Of a DNA stretch of 64,000 nucleotides, positions 22,978 through 34,652 are shown one piece after another (the first letter of the stretch is position 1; each line of letters starts with the position of its first letter). Location: assembly GCA_033032865.1 (NCBI GenBank), contig JAWHQI010000004.1, positions 27,138,001-27,202,000 of the forward strand, read 5' to 3'. The translations under genes were made by a program, and so were the position numbers. The notes beneath the pieces are model-generated. The model ran no database searches, had not been told where the DNA came from, and saw nothing but the letters and a program-made list of their open reading frames with translations. The DNA comes from Dactylorhiza incarnata. Its lineage: Eukaryota > Streptophyta > Magnoliopsida > Asparagales > Orchidaceae.

Positions 22978-23143
22978 CAGGTGAACCGCTGAGATGAGGA
23001 AACTGTCCCAGCGGTTGACAGTTCACTGTCCCAGCTGAACCGCTGAGACGAGCAAACTGTCCCAGCGGTTGACACTTTACTATCCCAGCGGCCTAGGTCT
23101 CCGTCTCAGCTGAACCGCTGAGATGGGGTATGTTCTATATAAA
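22978..23143 (+). promoter_or_regulatory. Candidate internal promoter before ORF3 of Sirevirus-1
   Basis: Between the pol stop and ORF3 lie repeated AACCGCTGAGA(C/T) and GTCCCAGCGGTTGACA words (22978-23126), the same vocabulary as this element's own LTR array. They are followed by the TATA-like CTATATAAAT at 23135-23144. The ORF3 ATG (23334) is about 190 bp downstream. Sirevirus-2 has the same layout with its own word. Function is inferred from arrangement only. Confidence 0.6.
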
Positions 23144-23333
23144 TCGGATAATTAACCCAAAAGTTCCTTGAAACAATAAGGTAATTAAGTCTAGAAGCCT
23201 AGGGTTAATAAAATCGAAAATAAAAATCTATAAATAGATACACTGAAACCTAAAACAAAACACAAAGCCAAACCCTTAGCCGTCGAGATGATTCATCTTC
23301 TCTTCCGTCTCAGCGCATCGATTCTCTGCTTCC

Positions 23334-24464
23334 ATGGTGCCAAAAAGCTCGAAAGATCTCCTGGAGTGGGTATGAAATAGTAAGAAATGGATTCTCTCAT
23401 GCCTCTGAAGAAATTTGACAAGTGATTCATCTAATGGAAGCTCAACGTCTGGAGCACATGCTGTCTGAACCATGCTGCATTCTCAAAGCTGAAGTTCTGG
23501 AATGGTTCAACCATGTCAAACTGTCTCCATCCAAAACCATCCTAATGTCCAAGATAGGAGGTGAGAAGATAAAGATTACTGCTAAAAGGCTGGAGAAGGG
23601 GCTAAAATTAACTCCCTGCAGTAAAACTGAAGAGGAAGGGATATCTGAAAAGGACAAGCAGACTGCCCTAAAGTGGACAGGATACAGTGAAAGTAAGACC
23701 AGTTGTCTAAGAAGGAAGTTCTTTAATCAACAAGGGAAGTTGTTGTCTGATATTGTGGGTAAAGCTATCCTATGCAAGCCTAGTTCACATGACACTGTCT
23801 CACAGTTCATGTTTGAATTAATGACAAGGATAATTCTGTCCAAGAGAACCTCATGGGTAGAAGTCATCTTTCAAAGGATAAAGGAATCTCTCCAAGCCCC
23901 CAATATGGGAAGAATACTATCTCTGTACCTACAGAATAGTTATTCAGAGACCTTTGCAAATTCCAAGGGGTAAATCTCCATTACCTCAAAAGAATGGACA
24001 TTAAGACTCTGCATAGATTCTCCAGAGTGCTCCCTATGAGCCAGCCAACTGTGGCAAAGGAAAAGAAGAAAGAAGTATCCCAGCAGAAATCAAATTCATC
24101 CTCAAAGTCAGCTGGATCTGACAATGAGGATAGTCATGGGTCTGATCATAGATCTGCCAGCAACCCAATGAACATTGACAATCAATAGGTCCCCAGGACA
24201 AATGAGGAACACCAAGGAAGTGTTGTGCCCAATCCTGAGCCAACCCAGATGAATGCTGATCCAGCTGTTCATCATACTGAAGATGAAATTCCCAACTCAC
24301 CTATCCATGGTAAATTAGGATTTCAGTTAGGTCCCTTTTCTCTATCAATAGCACAGTCTAGGTGTCTAATTCATCAATCATTTTTTAGGTGACCTTAGAC
24401 AAAATTCTCCTCCTGAGGATGCCCCAAGTGAGGGGGAGCATAGCTCAGCCTATGAAGGAGGAGG
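23334..24464 (+). pseudogene. Sirevirus-1 ORF3, 5' part, interrupted by Copia-3
   Basis: The likely start is ATG 23334 (MVPKSSKDLLEWV). After a frameshift the homologous frame reads YEIVRNGF and then the 23422-23973 ORF. The segment LEHMLSEPCCILKAEVLEWF and the following KIKITAKRLEKGLKL line up with the N-terminal module of Sirevirus-2 ORF3, so it is the same gene. TAA at 23971-23973, TAG at 24186-24188 and frame changes break it. The last codons (APSEGEHSSAYEGG) continue in frame at 32614. Function is unknown; no signal peptide or membrane segment is visible, which argues against an envelope protein. Confidence 0.82.
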
Positions 24465-25477
24465 TGTTGGAGTTACCATTGTGATCTAGAAGTGGTCAAA
24501 CATGTAATGTCACTGCCAATGCGATATGAGCCTGTAGGGTCGCACATAAGAGCATGTGGAGAAGATGGAAGATTGACTGTGTTGGTAAAGGTTACCAATC
24601 ACCATATAGAATGGGGGAGGTCCAGCAAATGTTGCTGTCTGAATTCATCGGGTTTACACGGATAGAATTTATCGGAATTCGTCGGATATGATTCGTCGAA
24701 TTCGTCGGATTGTTCCGTGGAATCCCGACGAATTGTTACAGAGATCCTTAACTCGGCAAATGTTGTCGTCTGATATGATTCGTCGGAATTCGTCGGATTC
24801 GTCGGATTGTTCCGTGGAATCCCGACGAATTGTTACAGAGATCCTTAACTCGGCAAATGTTGCCGTCTGATGTGATTCGTCGGAATTCGTCGAATTATCC
24901 CGTGTAAACTCGACGAATGCTGATTCGTGGAATCCCGACGAATTTATACAGAAAGAGTTCTTTTTCTGTATGGACTGCGGATAGCGATTCTTTTAGGTCT
25001 GTTTATACTTCGGCTATAAATAGAACTTAATCTTAAGGGTTCAGTACGCTCTTCTTACGCCTCCTGGAAGAAGACCCGATGGAAGGTGTTCTGCCCGAAC
25101 CCTAGACGGAAGTGTTCCGCCGCCCCGTTCGCCTCCGCCGACCCCCTTCCGGCGATCGTCGCCGTGGATGTTCTTCCTGGAGCGAACCTAGCAGTTCGTG
25201 GAAGTGCAAGGTGCAGTCGTTCTTCTCCTGGCTCGTGTGGATCACTGTAGAGACGTAGACATAATTCTACGTGAGAACTCTCTTTGCCGCCAACAGGAAT
25301 CTTCTTCGTGGAGCATCTAGGTTGGATTTGATCCAATCCCGCAAAGGTAATTTCATACCTAGCATTTTGATTTACTTCTTGATTCAATATTCATGGCCGA
25401 TCCAAGTCTTTTTGGGTTGTTTCTCTTTTATTTCCGCTGCACCTACATGTGATGTATGGTTCTAGAAAAACCCAACA
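24465..25477 (+). repeat. Copia-3 5' LTR with TTCGTCGGA array
   Basis: From about 24648 to 24945 a unit of about 107 bp rich in GAATTCGTCGGA and TCCCGACGAATT is repeated nearly three times. It is followed by the TATA box GGCTATAAATAG at 25012-25023. The same LTR holds a GC-rich stretch around 25100-25160. Minus-strand ORFs here are shadows. Confidence 0.94.
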
Positions 25478-25478
25478 G

Positions 25479-25490
25479 TGGTATCAGAGC
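25479..25490 (+). other. Primer-binding site (tRNA-iMet), Copia-3
   Basis: TGGTATCAGAGC lies 1 bp after the LTR end and matches the initiator tRNA-Met complement fully. Confidence 0.93.
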
Positions 25491-25644
25491 TAGGTTGCGG
25501 TCATGAATGTTGTTTCAGAAGTTAGGTTATTCCAGTACGTGCAAATCTAGGTATTTGGAAGCGTTCTAAATGTCAAGATTTCTTCTTGGAATATCACATT
25601 TGATGTGATTTTGTGTGGTTTCTGGTGGTGGGATTTCAAAAATT

Positions 25645-25785
25645 TTGTCGGGGCTCTGCCCCGCACCCCGCAAGGGCTCTGCCCCTTGACCACCACCAGG
25701 GGCGCTGCCCCTTGGACCCCGTTAGGGGCTCTGCCCCTAAGACCCTGCCAGGGGCGCGGCCCCTTGGAACCCCGCCAGGAACGTC
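25645..25785 (+). repeat. GC-rich hairpin cluster in Copia-3 leader
   Basis: Five imperfect units of about 33 bp each contain a short palindrome of the type AGGGGC-(TCT, GCT or GCG)-GCCCCTT. Each can fold into a hairpin with a 5-6 bp GC stem. They lie in the 1.2-kb untranslated leader between PBS and gag, where packaging and dimerisation signals of retroelements usually sit. The rest of the leader (25790-26657) shows no recognisable feature. Confidence 0.75.
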
Positions 25786-26657
25786 TGGGATTTCGTGGTT
25801 ATTTCTAATTGTTAGAAATTGTTGTCTCCTTAGCAGTAACCGTCCCTCAAGTGGTTAATGAACCCTTGTATTGTTCTGGATTTTGAATCCAACAATAAGA
25901 GACGAGCTTGTCTACTGCTTTAAGTCGAGTTGTCTTTGCCTTTGTCCAATGCATGTAAATCTGAAGATTTGGAAGAGTTCTAAATGTCCAGATTTAGCCC
26001 TTTCGTGTATCAAAGGTTGATAGTCTTATGTTGTGCACATAAAGGATGCATGTGGATTTTAGAAAGCTTGTTTTTCTGTGGATGTGCACATTGATCAAAT
26101 GTTGATCATGGTTAAGTGTTAGCTTGCTATTAAAATCCCTTCATCAAATAATAAGTGTTCGGATGCCTTCCGATGGATGACACTCTTCCTGCCTCGATCG
26201 ATGAAGTGTGGGCTTGCCAAAGCAAGGTGCATTAATCTATCTTGGTAAGGGTGCGAGCGGATAATTGTGATATCCCACTGTCGACATCGGGTCTAACTTA
26301 ACTAGGTGACCTCAAAGGTTGAGTGCCTAGAGGCATAGGGTTGGCATGCACCATATGATGGGTGCGAATAAGGAGTTATTCACCAACCATACAAGAGTTG
26401 CATGAGGATGCAATTGGCAAGCGTTGCCTACCTAAATAACCGCATTATGAGAGGAACGCCAAAGCGGACTCGTGGTGTTGGTGAAATACGGATCTTGTCC
26501 ACTAAGAGAGTAGCTCGCATGGACTCTCCGAATTGATAGTGAGGGCTATCAATTTGAATAAAATAGTGGGAGTATTTAATTAAAGTCCAAATTAAAATAA
26601 ATTGTATTTTGAAATTAAGGTACTGATTAAATTTTGCATGAATTCTTGTAGAATTCC

Positions 26658-29600
26658 ATGGCAAGTGGTTCACATTCCACCATGTCCCTGAGAGCTATCC
26701 TTGAGAAGGACAAGCTTAGTGGGACGAACTATATGGACTGGTATAGGAACCTGAGAATTGTTCTCAGGCAAGAGCGAAAGCTCTACGTCTTGGAAAAAGA
26801 AGCCCCCGAAGTGCCGACCGGGAACTCGTCCTGTGTTGATAAGGATGCTTATAAGAAGTATACCGATGACGCCTTAGACGTCGAGTGCCTTATGCTTGCC
26901 CCCATGAACTCTGAGCTTCAGAAGCAATATGAGAACATGGGGTGCAAGGAGATTGACGAGCACCTAAAGAAAATGTTTCAAGGGCAAGCTCGTCAAGAGA
27001 GGTTCGATGTCACGAAGGCCTTATTTCAGTGCAAAATGGGAGCTCGAGACTCAGTTGGTACTCACGTACTCAAGATGATTGGGAATATAGAGAACCTGGA
27101 GAGACTGGGTTTTCCTCTGGGTCAAGAGTTGGCCACAGATCTTATCCTGCAATCGTTGCCGGATAGTTATGAGTAGTTTGTCTTGAACTACAACATGAAT
27201 GAAATAGACAAGACCCTGCCCGAGCTCCTAGGCATGTTGCGAACTGCCGAGATAAACATGAAGAAGGCCAAGCCTGCTAGTCCCATATTGATGGTACATA
27301 AAGGCAAGGGTAAGGCAAAGGGCTTCAAGAAGACGAAGGTGGGACCTAAGTCACATCTTGAGCCCAAATCTTCTGCGCTGAAAAAGAAGAGCACCGTGAA
27401 GGAAGGGAAATGCCACCACTGTGGCAAGGCTGGTCATTGGAGGAGGAATTATCCTTCGTACATTGACGGTCTGCGGAAAATGAAGGGAGGTATGACTTCT
27501 GCTTCGAATATTTACGTTATAGAGATAAACCTTTCTGCTCCTTCATCTTGGGTATTGAATACCGGATGTGGTTCTCACATTTGTACAAATGTGCAGGAAC
27601 TGGGAAGGAGGAGATTGCTGAGTAAAGGAGAGGTGGACCTGCGCGTCGGCAATGGAGCAAGAGTTGCTGCTGTAGCCGTAGGGGTTTACCGTCTTTCTTT
27701 GCCCAGTGGGCTTGTAATAGAACTTGATAATTGTTATTATGTTCCGGCCATAACTAGAAACATTATATCCATTTCATGCTTAGACATGATTGGATTTTCT
27801 TTTATAATTAAGAACAATTGTTGTTCTATATTTAAGAATGATGTTTATTATGCTGTAGCTCAATTGTTTAATGGTCTTTATGTTTTGAAACTAGACCATC
27901 CGATCTATAATGTAGATAATAATAAAAGACTAAGAACAAATGACTCAAATCCTACATATCTTTGGCATTGTCGTTTGGGCCATATAAACGAGAAGCGCAT
28001 ATCCAAGCTCCATAAAGATGGACTATTGGACTCATTTGATTATGAATCATTCGAGCGATGCAAGTCTTGTTTGTTAGGCAAGATGACTAAAGCCCCTTTC
28101 ACTGGTTATACTGAGAGGGCTGAGGATCTCTTGGGTGTTGTACATAGTGATGTATACGGACCCATGAGTTCTATGGCTAGAGGTGGGTATTTCTACTTCG
28201 TTACATTTACTGACGATTTCAGTAGATACGGATACGTGTATCTTATGAAGTGCAAATCCGAAACTTTTGAAAAGTTCAAAGAGTTTAAGAATGAAGTGGA
28301 GAACCAATTGGGTAAAAAGGTTAAAGCACTCCGATCTGATCGAGGTGGCGAATACCTGATTCATGAGTTCCGTGATCATCTGAAAGAGTGTGGTATTGTA
28401 TCACAGCTCACTCCACCTAGGACACCGCAGCATAATGGTGTGTCTGAGAGGAGAAATCGTACTCTGTTAGACATGGTACGGTCGATGATGAGTCATGCAG
28501 ACTTGCCTGTTTCATTTTGGGGTTTTGCTTTAGAGACTGCTACAATAACACTGAATCGCGCTCCAACGAAAACGGTTCTAAAGACACCATATGAGATATG
28601 GACTGGGAAGCGTCCTAGTATGTCATTCATTAAAATTTGGGGCTGTGAGGCATACGTACGACGTCAAATGCCTGACAAGCTGGAACCCAAATCAGATAAG
28701 TGTTATCTGGTGGGATATCCTAAGGAAACGAAAGGATATTACTTTTACCTACCGTCTGAGGTCAAAGTGTTTGTCGCAAGTACGGGTGTCTTCTTGGAGA
28801 AAGAGTTCTTGTCAAGAAAGACGCAAAAGGTAGAACTTGAAGAAGTTCAAGAACCACAAGTAGTGAATGAACCAGAGTTGGATTCTGAGCCAGGACTACA
28901 AGATGTTGTAGCTGGAGAACCTGCTCAAGAGACACAAGTCCTACGTAGATCTGGTAGACCAAGATTTGAGCCTGAGGGATATGGATTTCTCGTGTCTCAA
29001 ATAGGTAATGTGTTGCTTATGGATCATGATGATGAACCAGCGACCTACCAAGAGGCTATGAATGGACCGGACTCCGACAAATGGCTTGAGGCTATGAAAT
29101 CTGAAATGGACTCCATGTATACAAACCAAGTTTGGAACTTGGTGGAACCACCTGAAGGGGTACGACCCATAGGGTGCAAGTGGGTCTTCAAGAAGAAGAC
29201 CGACATGGATGGGAATGTACAGACATTCAAAGGGCGACTGGTGGCTAAAGGTTTCAAGCAAATTCATGGTGTTGACTATGATGAGACCTTTTCCCCTGTT
29301 CCATGGTAAAGTCTATTAGGATATTGCTTTCTATTGCTGCGTATTATGACTACGAGATCTGGCAGATGGATGTCAAAACGGCTTTCCTAAATGGAAACCT
29401 CCTTGAGGAAGTGTACATGACACAACCCGAGGGTTTTGTATCCCCAAATGAAGCCACTAAAATATGCAAGCTGAATAGGTCCATCTATGGATTGAAACAA
29501 GCCTCTAGAAGTTGGAATCTTTGTTTTGATGAGAAGATCAAAGAGTTTGGTTTTGTCAAGAACGAGGATGAACCGTGTGTTTACAAGCGAATCAGTGGGA

Positions 29601-30613
29601 GCATTGTTGTCTTCCTGATATTGTATGTAGATGACATACTGTTGATCGGGAATGACATACCTACCCTGAAAGTTGTTAAGAACAACCTAGGGAACTGCTT
29701 TTCAATGAAGGACTTGGGTGAAGCGACTTACATACTCGGTATTAAGATCTATAGAGATAGATCGAAGAAGTTGCTGGGTTTGACCCAGAGTACGTACATT
29801 GAAAAGGTGTTGAAGCGGTTCAACATGCTTGAGTCCAAGAAAGGATTTTTGCCCATGTCTCATGGTGTGAATCTCTCTAAGGACCAGTGTCCAAAATCTT
29901 GTGAAGATAAGGACCGCATGAAGTTGATTCCATATGCTTCGGCAATTGGGTCAATCATGTATGCAATGTTATGTACTCGACCCGATGTCTCTTTTGCTTT
30001 GAGCATGACTAGCAGGTATCAGTTTGATCCTGGTGAATGTCACTGGATAGCCGTAAAGAATATCCTGAAGTACTTGAGAAGGACTAAGGATGTATTCTTG
30101 GTGTATGGTGGAAAGGAAGAGCTCGTTGTAAGTGGTTACACGGATGCCAGCTTCCAAACTGATAGGGATGATTCGAAGTCTCAGTCAGGGTTTGTGTTTT
30201 GCCTGAATGGAGGAGCTGTGAGCTGGAAGAGTTCCAAGAAAGAGACAGTTGCTGATTCTACAAGTGAGGCCCAGTATATCGTTGCGGCAATTGCAGCGAA
30301 GGAGGCTGTATGGATTAGGAAATTCATTGGCGAGCTAGATGTAGTTCCTAGCATTGTTGGTCCCGTAGTTCTCTACTGTGATAACAATGGTGCAATTGCA
30401 CAATCTAAGGAACCTAGATCCCATCAGCGCTCCAAGCACATACTTCAGCGGTTCCATCTTATTCGTGAGATTGTCGAACGAGGAGATGTGAACATTTGCA
30501 GAGTGCCGACTGAGGAGAATATTGCAGATCCACTAACAAAGCCTCTCGCGCAGAGAAAGCATGATGGTCATACTAGATCAATGGGTATACGATACCTGAG
30601 TGATCAACTCTAG
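26658..30613 (+). pseudogene. gag-pol: Copia-3 gag-pol polyprotein with two breaking lesions
   Basis: The ATG at 26658 opens a copia gag (LSGTNYMDWYRNLRIVL). The frame passes TAG 27174-27176, then a knuckle whose last Cys is Tyr (CHHCGKAGHWRRNY), a protease with the catalytic Asp changed to Asn (LNTGCGSHI), the integrase (LWHCRLGHIN, HSDVYGPM, RSDRGGEY, GVSERRNR) and RT. Near 29300 one base is missing and the frame shifts; it then continues over 29303-30613 with LYVDDILLIG, RNase H (GYTDASFQTD, YCDNNGA) and a normal end. Apart from these few changes it is well preserved. The copia sublineage is unresolved. Confidence 0.94.
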
Positions 30614-31585
30614 TGGGAGTCTTGTGGGTTGCATGTAAAATATATATTCTGTTGGCTGTTTATTATTCATATGATGAATAGTGTACCAATCATTTCTTTT
30701 TACAATTAATGGCAAGTTCTTTTATTATGATATATTGTTTCTATATGATAGAATAAAATTCGTGATAAATACCCTTAGAATGTTCGCTTCCATAGGACAT
30801 CAAGTATGTGACTTGAATGTGAGAGCCTATGATTTCGAAGCTTCATTCTTAAAAGGTCCCTGGTCGAGGTATCATCGTAGAAGCTAAGGGTGATGATGAT
30901 ACATTAAGACTAGCATGTGTGTTGACTGATGACCGGTTCTCACAGGTCATGATATTGTGATATCAAGTCATCACGTGGGTACTTGTTAGTGAACAAGTTG
31001 TACTGGACAGACCCAACCTGAGACTACTTTGTGGATTGTTACTTAAATGTGTCACAGGTAGGTCTCATTTGACAATGGTGTTGTGGTCCTTTGACCTGAA
31101 GTCACAGCATTCATCGAGTGAGGAAGAGCGTGCTTTGATGTCATCTAAAGTCTTCCTTGAAGAAGGTTGATGATAAGGGTGGTCGTTGGGTACGTTACAA
31201 ATCATTTGGGTGTTTGGGTGTGAGCAGATATGGGATTTGTCCTCCTATATAACAGGAGTTGCATCCATGGGCCCCTAGATGGAATTGGACTGAGAAATGC
31301 ATGGCCATGCTTGGTTTAGTCAATATGTGATATTGAGCTCACCATTCTCTGGAAGTCCGTTCTAGATCAAGAAACTTGGATTGAGCTATTAAGAGGGTGA
31401 CACGGTCCATGCCTCTAGTTCTTTCCGGATGTAAGGGACAAAGGGACAAAGACAACGCTGGAACATTGGTCATAAAGGCTTATGAGTTATGAACTCTTAT
31501 TGCTTGGGGAGCAATGATGCATTGCTAGATGCCGCTCATTGTTTGTGAGGTTTTTGTTTGATACTTTCAAGATCAAGTGGGAGAC
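30614..31585 (+). other. Copia-3 3' untranslated segment ending in polypurine tract
   Basis: About 970 bp between the pol stop and the 3' LTR have no credible gene. The segment ends with AAGTGGGAGAC (31575-31585), which serves as the polypurine tract before TGTTGGAG. Confidence 0.75.
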
Positions 31586-32608
31586 TGTTGGAGTTACCAT
31601 TGTGATCTAGAAGTGGTCAAACATGTAATGTCACTGCCAACACGATATGAGCCTGCAGGGTCGCACATAAGAGCATGTGGAGAAGATGGAAGATTGACTG
31701 TGTTGGTAAAGGTTACCAATCACCATATAGAATGGGGGAGGTCCAGCAAATGTTGCTGTCTGAATTCATCGGGTTTACACGGATAGAATTCGTCGGAATT
31801 CGTCGGATATGATTCGTCGAATTCGTCGGATTGTTCCGTGGAATCCCAACGAATTGTTACAGAGATCCTTAACTCGGCAAATATTGTCGTCTGATATGAT
31901 TCGTCGGAATTCGTCGGATTTCGTCGGATTCGTCGGATTGTTCCGTTGAATCCCGACGAATTGTTGCAGAGATCCTTAACTCGGCAAATGTTGTCGTCTG
32001 ATGTGATTCGTCGGAATTTGTCGAATTATCCCGTGTAAACTCGACGAATGCTGATTCGTGGAATCCCGACGAATTTATACAGAAAGAGTTCTTTTTCTGT
32101 ATGGACTGCAGATAGCGATTCTTTTAGGTCTGTTTATACTTCGGCTATAAATAGAACTTAATCTTAAGGGTTCAGTATGCTCTTCTTACGCCTCCTTGAA
32201 GAAGACTCGACGGAAGGTGTTCCGCCCGAACCCTAGACGGAAGTGTTCCGCCGCCCCGTTCGCCTCCGCCGACCCCCTTCCGGCGATCGTCGCCGTGGAT
32301 GTTCTTCCTGGAGCGAACCTAGCAGTTCGTGGAAGTTCAAGGTGCAGTCGTTCTTCTCCTGGCTCGTGTGGATCACTGTAGAGACGTAGACATAATTCTA
32401 CGTGAGAACTCTCTTTGCCGCCAACAGGAATCTTCTTCGTGGAGCATCTAGGTTGGATTTGATCCAATCCCGCAAAGGTAATTTCATACCTAGCATTTTG
32501 ATTTACTTCTTGATTCAATATTCATGGTCGATCCAAGTCTTTTTGGGTTGTTTCTCTTTTATTTCCGCTGCACCTACATGTGATGTATGGTTCTAGAAAA
32601 ACCCAACA
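31586..32608 (+). repeat. Copia-3 3' LTR
   Basis: This is the partner of 24465-25477. It has one extra 10-bp TTCGTCGGAT unit near 31915-31930, showing that the array changes length after insertion. Confidence 0.95.
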
Positions 32609-32613
32609 GGAGG

Positions 32614-34072
32614 TGGGTATGCTAGTGAGGGAGAACATCAACAGGAATTGGTATCACCTAATGCCCCATCTGAGGGTGAGCAGATCCCTGAAAATGAGAG
32701 GGCTAATGCTCAGAGTGGAGCTGAAGAGATGGTAGAAAAGGAACTACCCCAGGAAAGGACAGTTGCAGCTCTGGACACATCTGACCTAATAAACTCAATA
32801 CAAACAATGATTGAGGGTCAGATGTTGTCTATGAAAGAGATTATTGCTGAGAAGATCCAGGATGTATCTACCCAGATAAGGAATGAATTGCATACAACAA
32901 GAGCTGCATTGACTCAGGAGATTCAGGCCAGTGAGCAGAGAATGGACTCAAGAGTGGCTGAAGTGAGAACTGAGCTCAATGCCCAGGTCAATGATGTCAA
33001 AACTGCATCAGATCATATCCTTCTGCAGATGACAAAATGGTTTGAAATGGCCAAAAATACTGTTGCTGCCCAGCACACAGTTCTGAAGGATATTTCAGAC
33101 CATCAAGGGGATTCCACAAAGGACATCACATATGTAAAGAATCATCTTTACAAAAACCAAAATGTCTGGGAGAATGCAGTTACAAGGATGGCACAAGTGG
33201 TCAACACATCAAGCAGCCAAGTCAAGACCCACATTGACAAGGCAAAGGAATATATTTTGGATGATGTGGACAGCTCCTTACAAACTCTCTCTCAATCCAT
33301 ATTGGATCAACATTCTAAAATTGAGAAGAAGATAGTGGAACATAGCAAAGAAGGAGAGGAGAAGATACTCAATCTACATGCTAAGCTGAAAGGAGCTCAC
33401 ATACAGCTGTATGGAAACATGGAGTCCTCCGACAAACTGATACTCTCCAATCAAGAAGAAGCCAGCAAGAAAATGGTGGAAGTGGTCAACAATGCTTCCA
33501 GTGCTATTCAAGACAATATCCTTACCATGGCCAGAAAGGTAACTGATAATCAATGGGAGTCAAGCTTAAAGGTGTTGCAAGGAACAAGAATTGCCTTGAA
33601 TCTGCCAATTTTGAACCCTAGCAGAAATGAAGACTTTGACTTCCAAAGTCAATCAAATCTGATTGCTGATGAAAGAGCAGCAAAGAGGAGAAGGGTAGAA
33701 GGTATTCAAACTACTGAAGAATACATGGCACAAAAGAGAATGGAAAGATTAGAGGATCCACTCCATGAAGATGACAATCTGGAGTTGGACACAATTGTTG
33801 TCAATACCTGGGTGAGCCATGGAAATCCAATGAAAGACATTGACCATGTCTATTCGGCTGCTGAGTGGATCAAACATCTTGAAAGAGAATCTTTAAGGGA
33901 AAGGATTCTCAAAGAAAATATGGTAAGAAGCGAAACTCCTTTAAGGATTCCCCCAAGATATCTTCCCAAGCCACTTCTGTACTTCAAAGTCAAGGAGAAG
34001 ATCAAAGCTGCTGCTGAAGCTAGGAAACGAAAGTCTACAGATGGAGAAAGTTCTTCCCAGGGTCAATCTTAG
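32614..34072 (+). pseudogene. Sirevirus-1 ORF3, 3' part (coiled-coil protein)
   Basis: This continues the frame cut at 24464 (GYASEGEHQQELVSPNAPSE). The 474-codon open stretch from 32648 is rich in Glu, Lys, Gln and Asn with heptad-like spacing (SMKEIIAEKIQDVSTQIRNE, KEYILDDVDSSLQTLSQSIL), indicating long coiled coils. It carries a basic cluster (AAKRRRVEG) and ends in a Lys/Arg-rich tail (EARKRKSTDG). No hydrophobic membrane segment is seen. The part is open, but the gene as a whole is dead because of the 5' lesions and the insertion. Confidence 0.82.
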
Positions 34073-34299
34073 GAATACCAGCCTTGTCATTTCTTTTGAA
34101 TTAAATGTACAACTATAAGTATAATTTTCTTTCATATCTGTACTGAACATTTACAATGCAATGGAATTTCATATTCTGATCATAATATTGTGTTTGTTAC
34201 TATTGATATATGTATTATGTATTTATTATCTTTAGTATTCACTACCTTAAATGGGATGTTCAGATTGAAATGGATAAGCTATTATAGAAAATAGCTCTC

Positions 34300-34652
34300 C
34301 AATTGAGGGGGAGTAAACTCCCTGCTCAGGTTGTAGGGAAGTTAGCAATTGCTCAGACTATATAGATTAGCCTACAGGCTGATCCAAAAGGATCTATAGA
34401 TGTTATCTCTCTATACATAGCAAGTTAAGGGGGACATAGTAACTTAAGGTTGAAAAAAGCCAGAAAGGGGGAGATAGGTCCAGTACCAATGCTGGAGAAA
34501 GGGAAAAAGGGCCAGTGCAAATGCCTAGGCTGTTAGGTCCTATGCTTCACAGATTACTTCTCTAAAAGATCATTTTTTTTCTGTAATAAGATTTCTATTG
34601 TTAATGGACCTTAGCATTGGGGATGTTCTGCCTTCTTCAAATAGGGGGAGAT
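34300..34652 (+). other. Cluster of polypurine tracts before Sirevirus-1 3' LTR
   Basis: Four purine runs occur within 350 bp: GAGGGGGAG (about 34305), AAGGGGGACA (about 34427), AAAGGGGGAGA (about 34465) and AATAGGGGGAGAT (34641-34652). The last abuts the LTR. Multiple PPT-like motifs at this place are a known Sirevirus trait. Confidence 0.8.

Larger units (their letters stand above)
24465..32608 (+). mobile_element. Copia-3, Ty1/copia element inside Sirevirus-1 ORF3
   Basis: LTRs are 24465-25477 (1013 bp) and 31586-32608 (1023 bp; a 10-bp unit is gained in the TTCGTCGGA array). They begin TGTTGGAGTTACC and end AACCCAACA. The TSD is GGAGG (24460-24464 and 32609-32613). LTR divergence by eye is about 20 substitutions (about 2%), less than its host Sirevirus-1, as nesting demands. 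One polyprotein reading path runs over 26658-30613 with one stop and one frameshift. Confidence 0.96.

Noticed and set aside
24460..24470. Alternative reading that Copia-3 LTRs belong to Sirevirus-1
   Set aside because: A perfect GGAGG TSD and in-frame continuity of ORF3 across the insertion show it is a separate nested element.
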